A stretch of 64,000 nt of DNA from contig DATKZT010000062.1 in the NCBI GenBank assembly GCA_035527845.1, positions 43,455-107,454 of the forward strand, written 5' to 3'. The notes under the pieces are model-generated. The model saw only the letters and a list, made by a program, of their open reading frames with translations. It did no database searches and was not told the DNA's origin. Below are positions 24,437 through 33,948 of this stretch, piece after piece. A program made the position numbers and the translations under genes. Source of the stretch: JAUWKC01 sp035527845 (GTDB taxonomy: Bacteria; Planctomycetota; Phycisphaerae; Sedimentisphaerales; Anaerobacaceae). Within the stretch, counting starts at the first letter, position 1. Each line of letters begins with the position of its first letter.

Positions 24437-26482
24437 ATGATAGAAAAAAGTGGAAACTTTTTGGAACAACATCTCGAAAAGATGATCTTGGCGCTGGCGG
24501 CAGTTTTGGCCGCCTGGCTCTTCATTACGCGCGCTGCTATTAGTCCCAACAGAGTCAAATACAACAATAAGGAATGCGCCCCGGCCGATGTCGATTTTGC
24601 GATAAGCAGGCAGGCTGAAAATCTGGAGCAGCGCCTGGAAGTGCAGCCCCAGCCGCCTGAGCCGTACCAGCCGAAATATGATGCTTTTACCGCTCTGGTC
24701 GACGGGCAAGTCAATGGCGCCAAGTCCTATGCCAAGCGTTTTCCTGCAATCGCCAAACTCTGTCCTCATGCGGCGAATTACGCTATATCTGATGTTAATC
24801 CCAATATCATATTGCCTAACCCTTCTGTAAGGCAGTTGGGCGCTCAAGAAGACAGAGAGTATCTGGTGCCCGCCGTGGGTAAGGTCTTAGAGCCCTCGCT
24901 CGGTTTTGCCAGGGCGATGGCCTATGTGCCCACCGTCGCTGTCGACCAGCAACATGAGTACGCCGAGAAAAACAGTGAGCCCAACGATATTGACTTTGTT
25001 ACCGTCGAGGCGAAGTTTAATGTCTCCGAACTATACAAGAGCTTTTATGAGAGTTTTGCCGGCGTCGATGTTCCAGAGGAATGGCGAGACCCCTGCCTGG
25101 CTGTTCCGGTTTTTGCGGCAGTGCAGTTGGAGAGACAAGAACTGCTTGCCCACGGCAGCTGGAGCGATTGGAAAATTGTCCCCCGTGCCCGCATCGACCC
25201 CCGAAAAAACATGTTTGAGCTTAAAGAGGTCGGGCAACTGCCGCTGGGCGGAATAAGAGTCCGTCTGCTGCAGTTCGGAGGATGGGAGGTGGCAAGGCAC
25301 TTGTTGCAGCCGGATGCTTACAGGATTGCCTCTGCGGAAGAGGAATGGTTCCCCCCCTCCTTGCGCGACAAGTACTTGGACGTTCAAGGAAAGCAGGAAG
25401 CTCTGGAAAGGCGCGAAGAGACCGAAAAAAAAGAACGCGAACGCGAGGAGGAGCGAGCGCGTCCGAGCCGGGACCGGGGTCCCTCCCGGGGCCGCAGTTC
25501 CGATACGTACCCAGGCAGGGATACGGGTGTTTCTGACGAGTACGACCGGTCATATAGGTCTCGCCCGCCGACCGGCTTTGGCGTGCCGGGCAAGAGAGCT
25601 CCGCGTCCCTCTGCGAAAAAGGAGGCTCCCAAGACAACCTACGGCGATTCGATGAACGAATTGTACGATGAATTCGGCAAGTTTCTCATTACAGAATTGA
25701 CCAACCTTTCAGCGATGACTGAGCCCCTGCGGTTCTGGGCCCACGATGATACGGTCGAGCCGGGGCGTACCTACCGATACAGAATTCGCCTCGGCGTTTT
25801 TAACCCCGTCGCCGGCAAGAATCAGATCAGCGCACAAACTGAACCAAGGAAGGATGATATCATCCTCTGGAGCAGCTTCTCCAAAGCAACTGACGCGATC
25901 GATATCCCCGGAAGGCTGTACTTCTTCCCGTTACGCGAAGCGGGCAAGGTCGTAACCATACAGGTCTCCCGGTATCTGTGGGGGTATTGGTACAATTGGA
26001 ACTTTCCTGTCCAGCAGGGAGAAGTCATAGGCAGCGTTGTTGCAAACAAGGAGACAAACGAGGAAGCCGCCGATACCAGCAAGGACGTTAAATTGCCCGA
26101 TTCCGTCGACTACACCACCGGCGCCGTTCTCGTAGACGTTACCACTGTCAACGGCTGGTCCGGCGGCGGCGGAGCAAATCTGAGCCCTCGGTACTATCCT
26201 GATATCCTCTACAGTTTTGATGGAACCACTATTGAGCATCTGCCGGTCGGTTACGGCTATTGGCCCAAACAGTTGCAGATCAAGTTCAATGAGATCAAAA
26301 AGCTCGCCGAAAGGCCAAAGAAAGCTTGGCGACGCTGGATCAGCAGGCCGGGCGACACCTTGCGGTACACTCCAAGACGAACTGATGAATCTGACCGTAG
26401 GGAAGATGGGGACAAGGACAGCAGACGGTCAGACGGCGAAGAGGAAGCATGGCAGAGAATGATGGGGCGCCGGGGACGTTAG
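24437..26482 (+). CDS. large membrane-anchored protein of the pilus-like operon
   Basis: 681 residues. One N-terminal transmembrane helix (MILALAAVLAAWLFITRAA, ~16-34) precedes a long extracytoplasmic region. Residues ~330-400 are a low-complexity E/R-rich then R/S/P-rich linker, followed by a beta-rich domain (EPGRTYRYRIRLGVFNP, ILWSSFSKATDAIDIPGR). The C-terminus is again charged and low complexity. No named family recognised. As third gene after the PilM-like protein it may be the envelope-spanning partner of the same machine. Confidence 0.6.
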   Translation: MIEKSGNFLEQHLEKMILALAAVLAAWLFITRAAISPNRVKYNNKECAPADVDFAISRQAENLEQRLEVQPQPPEPYQPKYDAFTALVDGQVNGAKSYAKRFPAIAKLCPHAANYAISDVNPNIILPNPSVRQLGAQEDREYLVPAVGKVLEPSLGFARAMAYVPTVAVDQQHEYAEKNSEPNDIDFVTVEAKFNVSELYKSFYESFAGVDVPEEWRDPCLAVPVFAAVQLERQELLAHGSWSDWKIVPRARIDPRKNMFELKEVGQLPLGGIRVRLLQFGGWEVARHLLQPDAYRIASAEEEWFPPSLRDKYLDVQGKQEALERREETEKKEREREEERARPSRDRGPSRGRSSDTYPGRDTGVSDEYDRSYRSRPPTGFGVPGKRAPRPSAKKEAPKTTYGDSMNELYDEFGKFLITELTNLSAMTEPLRFWAHDDTVEPGRTYRYRIRLGVFNPVAGKNQISAQTEPRKDDIILWSSFSKATDAIDIPGRLYFFPLREAGKVVTIQVSRYLWGYWYNWNFPVQQGEVIGSVVANKETNEEAADTSKDVKLPDSVDYTTGAVLVDVTTVNGWSGGGGANLSPRYYPDILYSFDGTTIEHLPVGYGYWPKQLQIKFNEIKKLAERPKKAWRRWISRPGDTLRYTPRRTDESDRREDGDKDSRRSDGEEEAWQRMMGRRGR

Positions 26483-26767
26483 TTCGCCCGGAATATCCCC
26501 TGTGGATGGGGGTTGGGCTGTAGATATGCCTGCTTGACCGAGAGGTCGGCGCCTCCAGCCGGGCAGTTACTTCCAGGGCGGTGCTGGCCCGAGCCTGTTG
26601 TTTGGAATACCCGTCTTTTCGATTGTGCTCTGTAGTCGCCGGCCACGGAAGCGGTTGCGGCGGCGGCAGCGATACCCCTGATAAGCAGATTTTGGCGACC
26701 AAGGGGTTGCAAATCTTGCCACCCGCCCTTATATTGTCTTGCCGGTTCTTCTTGAAAGGGTTGATCA

Positions 26768-28027
26768 ATGAAGTATGACGTTGCAGACCTGTCGTTGGCC
26801 TCCCAAGGCAAAAGACGTATTCTCTGGGCGGATAATGATATGCCGGTGCTGGCCGCGATTCGCAAAAGATTTGACAGGACAAAGCCCTTGAAAGGCAAAA
26901 ATGTTTCGGCCTGCCTCCACATTACCGCCGAAACCGCCAATCTCGCCAGGACCCTGAAAGCCGCAGGCGCCAACGTCGTCCTCTGCGCCTCAAATCCGCT
27001 CAGCACCCAGGACGATGTCGCCGCTTCGCTGACCAGGGATTTTGCTATTCCCGTTTTTGCCGTGTGCGGCGAAAACCGCAGCACTTATTACAGGCATATA
27101 AACGCAGCGATTGACCATAAGCCGGTTATTACCTTTGACGACGGCGCGGACCTGGTTAACGAGCTGCACAACCGAAGGAAGAAAGACGCCCCTCGTATCA
27201 TTGCCAGCATGGAAGAGACCACCACCGGCGTCATTCGTCTCAGGGCGATGGCCAATGCCGGACTGTTAAGGTTTCCCGTCATCGCGGTAAATGATGCCGC
27301 CACCAAACACCTGTTCGACAATCGTTACGGCACCGGACAGTCAACAGTTGACGGGATTATTCGAGCCACCGATGTCCTCATGGCCGGCAAAAAGGTTGTT
27401 GCAGCCGGGTACGGCTGGTGCGGTCGCGGCTTCGCCATGCGGGCAAGAGGGATGGGAGCAATCGTTATCGTTACCGAAGTCGACCCCATAAAGGCCCTGG
27501 AAGCGGCGATGGATGGCTTCGAGGTCATGCCCATGGCACAGGCGGCAAAAGTCGGAGACCTCTTCGTAACCCTCACCGGAAACAAGAATGTTATTCGAGC
27601 CGAACACTTCCGCGTCATGAAGGACAGGGCCGTCGTTGCCAACAGCGGGCATTTCAATGTCGAAATCGACATACCTGCACTGAAAAGGCTTGCCGGAAAG
27701 GTCAACCGTAACGTCCGCAATCATGTTGACGAGTACGTCCTGAAAAACAAAAAGCGCATTTGCCTGCTGGCCGAAGGCCGGTTGATTAACCTGGCTGCCG
27801 CAGAAGGCCATCCGGCTTGCGTAATGGACATGAGTTTTGCCACCCAGGCATTACAGGCCGAATACGTTGTCAAAAACGCGGGCAAGCTGGCGGTCGCCGT
27901 ACATGATGTCCCTCTGGAGATTGAACAGCAGGTGAGCACGCTCAAACTCCGATCGATGTCTATTGCCATTGACAAGCTTACACCCGAACAGCTCAGTTAT
28001 CTTGCCAGCAGTGGCGAAGGAACATGA
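26768..28027 (+). CDS. ahcY: adenosylhomocysteinase
   Basis: 419 residues. Conserved blocks are CLHITAETANL (~49-59), CASNPLSTQDDVAA, EETTTGVIRL, the FDNRYGTGQS signature, and a tight NAD-binding GYGWCGRGFAMRARGMGA (~214-231). The end FATQALQAEYV and KLTPEQLSYL is typical. It hydrolyses S-adenosylhomocysteine to adenosine and homocysteine in the methyl cycle, using bound NAD. The length matches the short form common in archaea and thermophilic bacteria (~420) rather than the ~470-residue form. No SAH riboswitch fold was recognised in the 285 bases upstream. Confidence 0.95.
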   Translation: MKYDVADLSLASQGKRRILWADNDMPVLAAIRKRFDRTKPLKGKNVSACLHITAETANLARTLKAAGANVVLCASNPLSTQDDVAASLTRDFAIPVFAVCGENRSTYYRHINAAIDHKPVITFDDGADLVNELHNRRKKDAPRIIASMEETTTGVIRLRAMANAGLLRFPVIAVNDAATKHLFDNRYGTGQSTVDGIIRATDVLMAGKKVVAAGYGWCGRGFAMRARGMGAIVIVTEVDPIKALEAAMDGFEVMPMAQAAKVGDLFVTLTGNKNVIRAEHFRVMKDRAVVANSGHFNVEIDIPALKRLAGKVNRNVRNHVDEYVLKNKKRICLLAEGRLINLAAAEGHPACVMDMSFATQALQAEYVVKNAGKLAVAVHDVPLEIEQQVSTLKLRSMSIAIDKLTPEQLSYLASSGEGT

Positions 28028-28119
28028 CCCAGCGCGTATGGCGCCCCGTGTCTGTACTATTGATGCATCTCCTGCCGCCCCATGAGCCACAGGGGTGACG
28101 CACTGCGAGACGAAGGCTT

Positions 28120-29985
28120 ATGAATGACAAACAGGCTGAAACGACGCCCATAACAGCAGCGTCAAAGTCTTTTATGACCGCAGGCCCCACGCTGCACTAC
28201 AGCCATGACAATGTGCTGCGATGTTGGCTGCTCGCCGTGGCGGTATTCGGCGTCTGTTGTTTCTTCTGGTCCAAAATACTGACCGGTTCCTTTTGGCCGT
28301 CAGACTTTCGGGTGCTGACTTCCCCACAACTTTGGCAGTTGGACAGATCAGTCGCAACCGGCGTCAATATATTTGAATATCCCTGGCAGATTCTTGTCTT
28401 GGGGCTGCTCATGGGTATCCTCGCAATTGTGCCGGTCCTGATATCACAGCTTATGAGTTTCAGTTACAGTCTGCCTTTCATATTGGGAGTGGCTTTCTTG
28501 GCCGATTTGCCGGCCTTTGCCGGTTGTCTCTTGATAAGCTGCCTCGCCGTGGCCTGCCGGCCGCTTCGTTTCCGCTCTCGCTTCACCGCAATAGCCCTGT
28601 GCACCGCGCCACAGTTGCTTTATTGGGGATATTTCAGCAGCGCAAGGGCGGTGGAGCCTATCAAATGGGCGTTTTCGTTCGCGCCCTGGGTTCTTGCCTG
28701 GCTTATCGGTTTGGGTATAGCCGGATTGGTCCTCGGCATAGGGCATTTCGCCCGCTACAGGCCGGGCCTGGTCTGGATGTCCACCTCTCTCTTTCTCTTG
28801 CTGGCTATTGTGACTTTTGAGATGAGAATAGGCTTTGACGAGCTGGATTATCAGCTCTACGTGGCCAAGAATAATCCCGAGGACGTCACCGAATTTCACG
28901 ACCACACCATAACAGCGGCGCTGGATGAAACAATCAGAGACCCCGTAGTCAGGAGATACTTGGCGGGTTTCTTCTATCCTGAAGACCCCATACCTCTGCG
29001 GGCAGACTTGAAAAGCGAAATCCAGGCCCAGTTGGCTCTGGGCTTTTGGCCAGGCTGGTTCAATGTTCCCCCGAATTTAAGCTATCAGAAGAAAAGACAG
29101 TCGCTCCTCGATCAGTATGAATGGTTCATTGACCGCCGCTCAAAAAGCCGTCGTATGCCAATTGTTCTTTACTATAAAGCGCTCTTGAAAGACTACCGTC
29201 CCGACATAAGCATGCTCGGCCAAAAAGAGACGCTCCATTTTTACAGTGAATATCCCGATCGCGACAGTCTCACGACATGGTACAGACTTTACGACCAGTT
29301 CGGGCAAAGCCCCGAGTCGGTTGAGGCCCGATACCGCATAGCGATGCATTTGCCCGGACAGGGTGAGTTCAGCCGCGCCGATGAGCTGCTTGCCGAGGCC
29401 CAGACCATGATCGCGGAGAGGTTGAAGCTCTCAGAGCAGGCTAAGCCTGCGAACGACACATTCTTCAGCCTGTTCCGCCCACCGGCCGATTCGGCAATCA
29501 CCCCCCTTAAATTGGCTGACCTGCAAAGAAGGGTGAACCAGCTGCGCAGCCTCATCAGTGCCCAGAATCGTGCCGGCGACCAGGATGCCCGCAAGCGCCT
29601 GGCCGCCTTCGTGTTGCTCGACCCACATGCCGGCGATTATCGTCGACGCCTCGATGAGTTGCTGAAGCTGACCGGAGATCATGACCCCTTGCGCGATAAT
29701 ATCCTTTTGGCCCAGACAAACCTCGTCCCTGACGAGCAGTTGAGAGCCGAAAAAATCGCCCAGCTGCACAAAGAATTCCAGGATACCGACGGGGGAGTTC
29801 AGGCCTTGTACGAGCTGGGCCTTCTGAAAATTCGTCTCTATCAGAATGAGTCAAATCCAGAAAAGAAAAAAGACCTCCTGGCCGATGCCAGAGCCACGCT
29901 GACCAGCTTTGTCAGCCTCTATCCGGATAGCTTCTTTGCCGAGCACGTCCAGAAGAACCTTGACGACCTGCCGACGGTGGATTAG
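28120..29985 (+). CDS. polytopic membrane protein with C-terminal helical-repeat region
   Basis: 621 residues. The N-terminal ~230 contain about seven transmembrane helices (examples VLRCWLLAVAVFGVCCFFW, WAFSFAPWVLAWLIGLGIAG, MSTSLFLLLAIVTFEM). The remainder is a soluble helical region with TPR-like features (SVEARYRIAMHLPGQGEFSR, VQALYELGLLKIRLYQNES, LYPDSFFAEHV). It follows ahcY by 92 nt. The function is unknown; such tails usually mediate protein-protein contact on one side of the membrane. The first ATG of the frame is used, and AGACGAAGG precedes it. Confidence 0.65.
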   Translation: MNDKQAETTPITAASKSFMTAGPTLHYSHDNVLRCWLLAVAVFGVCCFFWSKILTGSFWPSDFRVLTSPQLWQLDRSVATGVNIFEYPWQILVLGLLMGILAIVPVLISQLMSFSYSLPFILGVAFLADLPAFAGCLLISCLAVACRPLRFRSRFTAIALCTAPQLLYWGYFSSARAVEPIKWAFSFAPWVLAWLIGLGIAGLVLGIGHFARYRPGLVWMSTSLFLLLAIVTFEMRIGFDELDYQLYVAKNNPEDVTEFHDHTITAALDETIRDPVVRRYLAGFFYPEDPIPLRADLKSEIQAQLALGFWPGWFNVPPNLSYQKKRQSLLDQYEWFIDRRSKSRRMPIVLYYKALLKDYRPDISMLGQKETLHFYSEYPDRDSLTTWYRLYDQFGQSPESVEARYRIAMHLPGQGEFSRADELLAEAQTMIAERLKLSEQAKPANDTFFSLFRPPADSAITPLKLADLQRRVNQLRSLISAQNRAGDQDARKRLAAFVLLDPHAGDYRRRLDELLKLTGDHDPLRDNILLAQTNLVPDEQLRAEKIAQLHKEFQDTDGGVQALYELGLLKIRLYQNESNPEKKKDLLADARATLTSFVSLYPDSFFAEHVQKNLDDLPTVD

Positions 29986-30102
29986 CGACACAGACCGAGC
30001 GGCAGGCAGGAAATGACTTCGCCCCGGCCAAACTCCCCGCGTGCTTCACGTTTGTAGGTGGATTCTTTGCGCGCGTCCTTGCCGCCGCTTCGCCAGCCTG
30101 GT

Positions 30103-30131
30103 TTGACTTTTTCCACGCATATTGCTATAAT
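30103..30131 (+). promoter_or_regulatory. strong sigma70-type promoter for the diguanylate cyclase gene
   Basis: TTGACT (30103-30108), a 17-bp spacer and TATAAT (30126-30131) give a near-consensus promoter. The predicted transcript has a ~190-nt leader before the ATG at 30328, and that leader includes the repeat hairpin at 30170-30212. Confidence 0.65.
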
Positions 30132-30167
30132 TGTCTGCTGTAGGAGACTTAGAGCATCTAACAAGAA

Positions 30168-30212
30168 GAATGTCATTGCAAGCCCGCCGCAGGCGGGCGC
30201 GGCAATCTCAGG
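30168..30212. repeat. GC-rich hairpin, dispersed repeat unit
   Basis: The stem GCCCGCC/GGCGGGC encloses a short loop and is flanked by GTCATTGCAA and CGGCAATCTCA. The motif is a common dispersed intergenic element (recalled). Its position inside the leader of the cyclase gene may affect that transcript. Confidence 0.5.
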
Positions 30213-30327
30213 CCATCGGCAAAACCGAGGCTCATTTTGTTACAGGCTCTTAAGATAAGGCCGACCCTCCTTCTGGGAGCGGGCCTCTTGAAAATGGCCG
30301 TTTGAATAAAGGCAAATCGTTTTATAT

Positions 30328-31371
30328 ATGGAAACCTCTGATTCGAACACTCAGAGAATTCTGCTGGTTGGCGACATTGCCGGAGCCTTTTCAGACGCCG
30401 AGGCCGTGCGCCGGCTGCCTTATGAAGTCTGCGCCAACCTGGGCAATGCTCTGGCTGCCGCCACGAAGACCGTCTTTGCTGCCATCGCTGTCGTAATGTC
30501 CGCTCTGAGCTCCAACCTGACCTTGGCTCTCAGGACATTGAGGCAGGGCGGTTGTGAAACGAAGATTATTCTTCTGGCGCAAATGTTGGAAGAGCCCTTG
30601 GCCATGCAGCTTGTCAACTCTGTCTCCGACGGCAGGAATCTGGCCGATGATTACCTCATCTGCCCCATTGATGCCCAATGGCTGTACGAAACCGTTGTCT
30701 CGCCCCGGGACCGCCAGCCGGCCCCTGTCGCTCCACCTGCCCCCGCCGCTGCCGCCCCCCAGATGAGGATACGGCAGCTCGAAAAGCTCGCTACGGAGGA
30801 TGACCTCACCGGCCTGAAAAACAGACGCTATATATGGGAATTCTCCAGGCAGATTATTGAGCACGCACGCAAAGAGGACGGGCGGGTGACGCTGCTCTTA
30901 TTCGATATCGATAACCTCAAATCCTATAACGATGTTTTCGGCCATCTGGCCGGAGACGAAATACTCAAAGAGGCCGCACTACTGATGAGACGCTGTTGTC
31001 GGCAGCACGACGTCGTTGCCCGCCTGGGCGGCGATGAGTTCGCCGTTGTCTTCTGGGATGGGCCGCGGGCCGAATCCAAGGCCGCCGAAAACGAGAGGCG
31101 CTCCACCTCCGCCGAACATCCAAAAGAGGCTATCTGCATTGCCAAACGCTTCCAAGGTGAGCTGAAAAAAGCCGAGCTGCACCTGCTCGGTCCCCGGGGC
31201 AGGGGCGTCCTGACCATAAGCGGAGGACTCGCCAGCTTCCCCCGCGACGGCGACGCCATCGACGAGCTTTTCCAGCAGGCTGACAGGGCGCTGCTCGAGG
31301 CAAAACGCAGCGGAAAAAACAAAATCTATCTCGTCGGCAGACCCGAAAGCGACATCGCCGATATAGAATAA
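30328..31371 (+). CDS. diguanylate cyclase with degenerate receiver-like N-terminus
   Basis: 347 residues. The C-terminal GGDEF domain has the LDDLTGLKNRR-like opening (DDLTGLKNRRYIWEF), the active site G234-G-D-E-F238 and an intact inhibitory RxxD site (R225-QH-D228) exactly five residues before it, so it should make cyclic di-GMP and be product-inhibited. A ~30-residue charged insert follows the active site. Residues ~8-125 resemble a receiver or sensory domain by pattern (RILLVGDIAGAF, TKIILLAQM) but lack a clear phosphoacceptor. There is no membrane helix. The ATG at 30328 has only a weak ribosome-binding site. Confidence 0.85.
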   Translation: METSDSNTQRILLVGDIAGAFSDAEAVRRLPYEVCANLGNALAAATKTVFAAIAVVMSALSSNLTLALRTLRQGGCETKIILLAQMLEEPLAMQLVNSVSDGRNLADDYLICPIDAQWLYETVVSPRDRQPAPVAPPAPAAAAPQMRIRQLEKLATEDDLTGLKNRRYIWEFSRQIIEHARKEDGRVTLLLFDIDNLKSYNDVFGHLAGDEILKEAALLMRRCCRQHDVVARLGGDEFAVVFWDGPRAESKAAENERRSTSAEHPKEAICIAKRFQGELKKAELHLLGPRGRGVLTISGGLASFPRDGDAIDELFQQADRALLEAKRSGKNKIYLVGRPESDIADIE

Positions 31372-31476
31372 TCCCTCTCACCTGCATCACAGGCTGCTCG
31401 GCCGAGCAGGAATTTTCCGTGTAAATTCCCTAACGTTCGCTACGATTGGTGCGTCTCTAATGATGAGGACACACTC

Positions 31477-32043
31477 GTGAACCACGGTCCGAAAGCGAAC
31501 ACCATTGAAGCAGCAAGACTGGTCAAGGCGAGCCAGATGGGGGACCGGGGAGCGTTCGACGAGTTGGTCCGGCTCTATCAAAAGCGGGCCATGCTGGTCG
31601 CCGTCAGGATATTGGGCGGCGCCGATGAGGCGGCCGAAGCCGTCCAGATGGGTTTCCTCAAGGCCTATTTGAATATCAAAAAGTTAAGAGACGCCGAACA
31701 GTTCGAGTGCTGGCTCCTGCGGATTGTCGCCAACGCCGCCATTAGTCAGGCCAGGACCGCCAAACGCAGGGCAGCCCAGGTAAGAATCGCTGACTGTAGT
31801 CAGGATAACGCGGCGCTGTCGGCCCCACAAGAGCAAGCCGCCGAAGACCTGAGCCGAGCGATAGGGCAGGCGATGCTCAGGCTGTCGAAAAGAGAGGCTC
31901 AGGCAATTTCGCTTTTCGGCTTGCAGGATATGTCGCAGAAGGAAGTCGCCCGAATCATGCGTTGTTCCGTTGAAGCCGTCAGATGGCATGTCTTCAATGC
32001 GAGGAAAAAACTGAAGGTGTTGCTGAAAGAATATCTCGAATGA
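31477..32043 (+). CDS. ECF-type RNA polymerase sigma factor
   Basis: 188 residues from a GTG start with GATGAGGA upstream. Region 2 (residues ~12-85) includes FDELVRLYQKRAMLVAVRIL and the -10-recognition helix; region 4 (~125-180) has LSKREAQAISLFGLQDMSQ and a helix-turn-helix ending in VRWHVFNARKKLK. It directs RNA polymerase to a small, usually envelope-related regulon. Its stop overlaps the start of the next gene (ATGA), which encodes a single-pass membrane protein, the classic arrangement for an anti-sigma factor. Confidence 0.85.
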   Translation: MNHGPKANTIEAARLVKASQMGDRGAFDELVRLYQKRAMLVAVRILGGADEAAEAVQMGFLKAYLNIKKLRDAEQFECWLLRIVANAAISQARTAKRRAAQVRIADCSQDNAALSAPQEQAAEDLSRAIGQAMLRLSKREAQAISLFGLQDMSQKEVARIMRCSVEAVRWHVFNARKKLKVLLKEYLE

Positions 32044-32555
32044 AACACGATAAAGAAAGAATAGACTTGCTCCTGGAGCAGAACGCATCCGAGCAGCTCG
32101 CCAAAGTTGATTGGCAGACTTTGAATGCTGCAATCTCATCCCGCCTGGACCGGGCCGGCCGGACGAAAACTCTTGCCTCCGCAATCCCAACGGCCTTAAA
32201 GATAGCAGGGGGGCTTGCCGCTGCGGCCGTCATTCTGATTGCGGTTATGATTACTGTGGATACGCGAGACGACTTGCGGTTGGAAACCGGCCGACGAGCG
32301 GTGGTCAGGTTTACTCAAACAACAGGGACAGCTTCGGTCGAAATTGGGCACGCGCCTGCCAAATCAAAAGTATTTGTTGACGTTGAGCCCGCCCGTAGCA
32401 CATTGGCTATGTGCGAGGTTCAGATAATTGATGTCGAGGGTGAGAGAGAGAAAAATGGCACTCGCGCCGCCTGGATTATTATCAGCAGACCTGAGCCTGT
32501 CTTTGCGGACAATGGCGCAGCCAAGGATATGAAGGATTTGATTTGTATGTTCTGA
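32040..32555 (+). CDS. putative membrane-bound anti-sigma factor
   Basis: 171 residues from the ATG at 32040, overlapping the sigma-factor stop codon, so translation is probably coupled. The N-terminal ~55 residues are a charged cytoplasmic helical region, followed by one transmembrane helix (ALKIAGGLAAAAVILIAVMI, ~58-77) and a ~95-residue beta-rich extracytoplasmic domain. There is no zinc-binding HxxxCxxC motif, so it is not a ZAS-type anti-sigma factor. The role is inferred from position and topology. Confidence 0.6.
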   Translation: MKHDKERIDLLLEQNASEQLAKVDWQTLNAAISSRLDRAGRTKTLASAIPTALKIAGGLAAAAVILIAVMITVDTRDDLRLETGRRAVVRFTQTTGTASVEIGHAPAKSKVFVDVEPARSTLAMCEVQIIDVEGEREKNGTRAAWIIISRPEPVFADNGAAKDMKDLICMF

Positions 32556-32585
32556 TACGGTTATCGATGTAAAGGAGAACGCAAA

Positions 32586-33923
32586 ATGAACGCACAGAAT
32601 TTGGCAAAAAGGCTGGTAGTTGGAATCGCTTTGGTTTGTGTTTTCGCCGGTTACGTTTGGGCGGATAAGCTGCAATTGCAGACCGGGCTCGGCAAGGATA
32701 TTAAGATTCAGTTGCGAGATGTTACTATTGCTGAGGCGCTGGAGAAGATCGGTCAAGAAGCCGGCGTTAAGTTTGTCTTGTCAGATGAGGCGGCCTGGAA
32801 GCTGCCACAGGGCGAGGCGACCCGACTTTCCGTGATGATGCAGGGACCGCTGGCTGAAAGCATGACCGAAATGCTAAACGCCTTCTTTATGCGCTACGCC
32901 GTGGGCGACGAGGAAGTTACGATACATCCGCGGCCGGAGCTGGAGCATATCCTCGGCAGGCCGAGTGCAAAACAACTGGAGTTGTTGAAAGCCATATATA
33001 CGAGGCCCATAAAGCATTACTCTCTTGATAGGGTACAAGTCACCATAAACAAGGCGCTTGGCCACGAAATATTCATTTCGCCGATTCACGTGCAAGCACA
33101 GTTGAACGATTTGTTGCGTCAGCTTGTAGGCAAAGACAAGGTGTATGCATGGAAGTTTGAGCAAGGGGGGCGGAGATCCCCAAGGGGGGGGTGGATAAAG
33201 CAGCTGGTCAAAGGAACGCCCGAACAAGAGCCGAATGAGCCGGAACCATCAGAGTATGACCTGCCGACCCCGGTCACACTTGTGCAGTTGTTGAGTCAGG
33301 TAGAACTTGAAGGTGACTCAAGAAACACGAGGTGGTATATTTCCGGGATGGATTTCCTTGGGCAGAATCCGGAGATTCGTGTTCTCGATCACTCGACGTT
33401 TGGCCAGCTAAAGCTTAATCAAAAGATTGATATTTCGTACAAAGATGCGCCTCTTGACAAGATACTCCGGGATTTAGCCGGCCGGGCCGGTGTCAGGCTG
33501 ATTGTGTCGCCGGGTTCTTACTTGAGTGAGCACGAACTCTCGGCCACTATGCAGAATGTCACTATAGAGCAAGCCGTCAGAAGCATAACCGATATGGTTG
33601 GCGCCAGTTGTAAAATTGACGGTTCCTCCATAGAACTTGTGGGGCCTGGCAAACCCAAGATTGGGACGCCCCCCGTAAGGACAGGATCGTCCGAGCCCAA
33701 AGGTGATAGTGAAGGCTATGTCGGCAAAATAAGTATCCCTATGGACGGCGGAAAGTACTACATTGAATTCATGCTGCGGGAGAAGGACCTGACCGACGAA
33801 TTGAAGAAGCTCTGGCAGGAAAAGATGAAGCAGATTCTGAAGGTCCCCGGCTTCCATGAACGAGCCCCGGCAGCAGAGCCGCAGCCAACGGACAAGACCC
33901 AAGAAATGCAGGAAGAACGTTGA
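32586..33923 (+). CDS. exported STN/secretin N-domain-like protein
   Basis: 445 residues. A signal peptide (VVGIALVCVFAGYVWADK) precedes a first STN-like unit (IQLRDVTIAEALEKIGQEAG, ~45-110), a middle region and a second one (IDISYKDAPLDKILRDLAGR and ATMQNVTIEQAVRSITDMV). STN domains occur at the N-termini of secretins and TonB-dependent receptors and bind partners in the periplasm. The secretin pore domain is absent. It lies 30 nt after the anti-sigma-like gene with AAAGGAGAA upstream, so it belongs to the same operon and may feed a signal to it. A short poly-purine run near 33165-33195 causes a Gly/Arg-rich patch. Confidence 0.7.
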   Translation: MNAQNLAKRLVVGIALVCVFAGYVWADKLQLQTGLGKDIKIQLRDVTIAEALEKIGQEAGVKFVLSDEAAWKLPQGEATRLSVMMQGPLAESMTEMLNAFFMRYAVGDEEVTIHPRPELEHILGRPSAKQLELLKAIYTRPIKHYSLDRVQVTINKALGHEIFISPIHVQAQLNDLLRQLVGKDKVYAWKFEQGGRRSPRGGWIKQLVKGTPEQEPNEPEPSEYDLPTPVTLVQLLSQVELEGDSRNTRWYISGMDFLGQNPEIRVLDHSTFGQLKLNQKIDISYKDAPLDKILRDLAGRAGVRLIVSPGSYLSEHELSATMQNVTIEQAVRSITDMVGASCKIDGSSIELVGPGKPKIGTPPVRTGSSEPKGDSEGYVGKISIPMDGGKYYIEFMLREKDLTDELKKLWQEKMKQILKVPGFHERAPAAEPQPTDKTQEMQEER

Positions 33924-33948
33924 GAAGCCGTCAGCTCCCGCTTGGCGG

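Noticed and set aside
26483..26767. Possible SAH riboswitch before ahcY
   Set aside because: The interval is GC-rich with several short stems, but I could not match it to the SAH riboswitch consensus.
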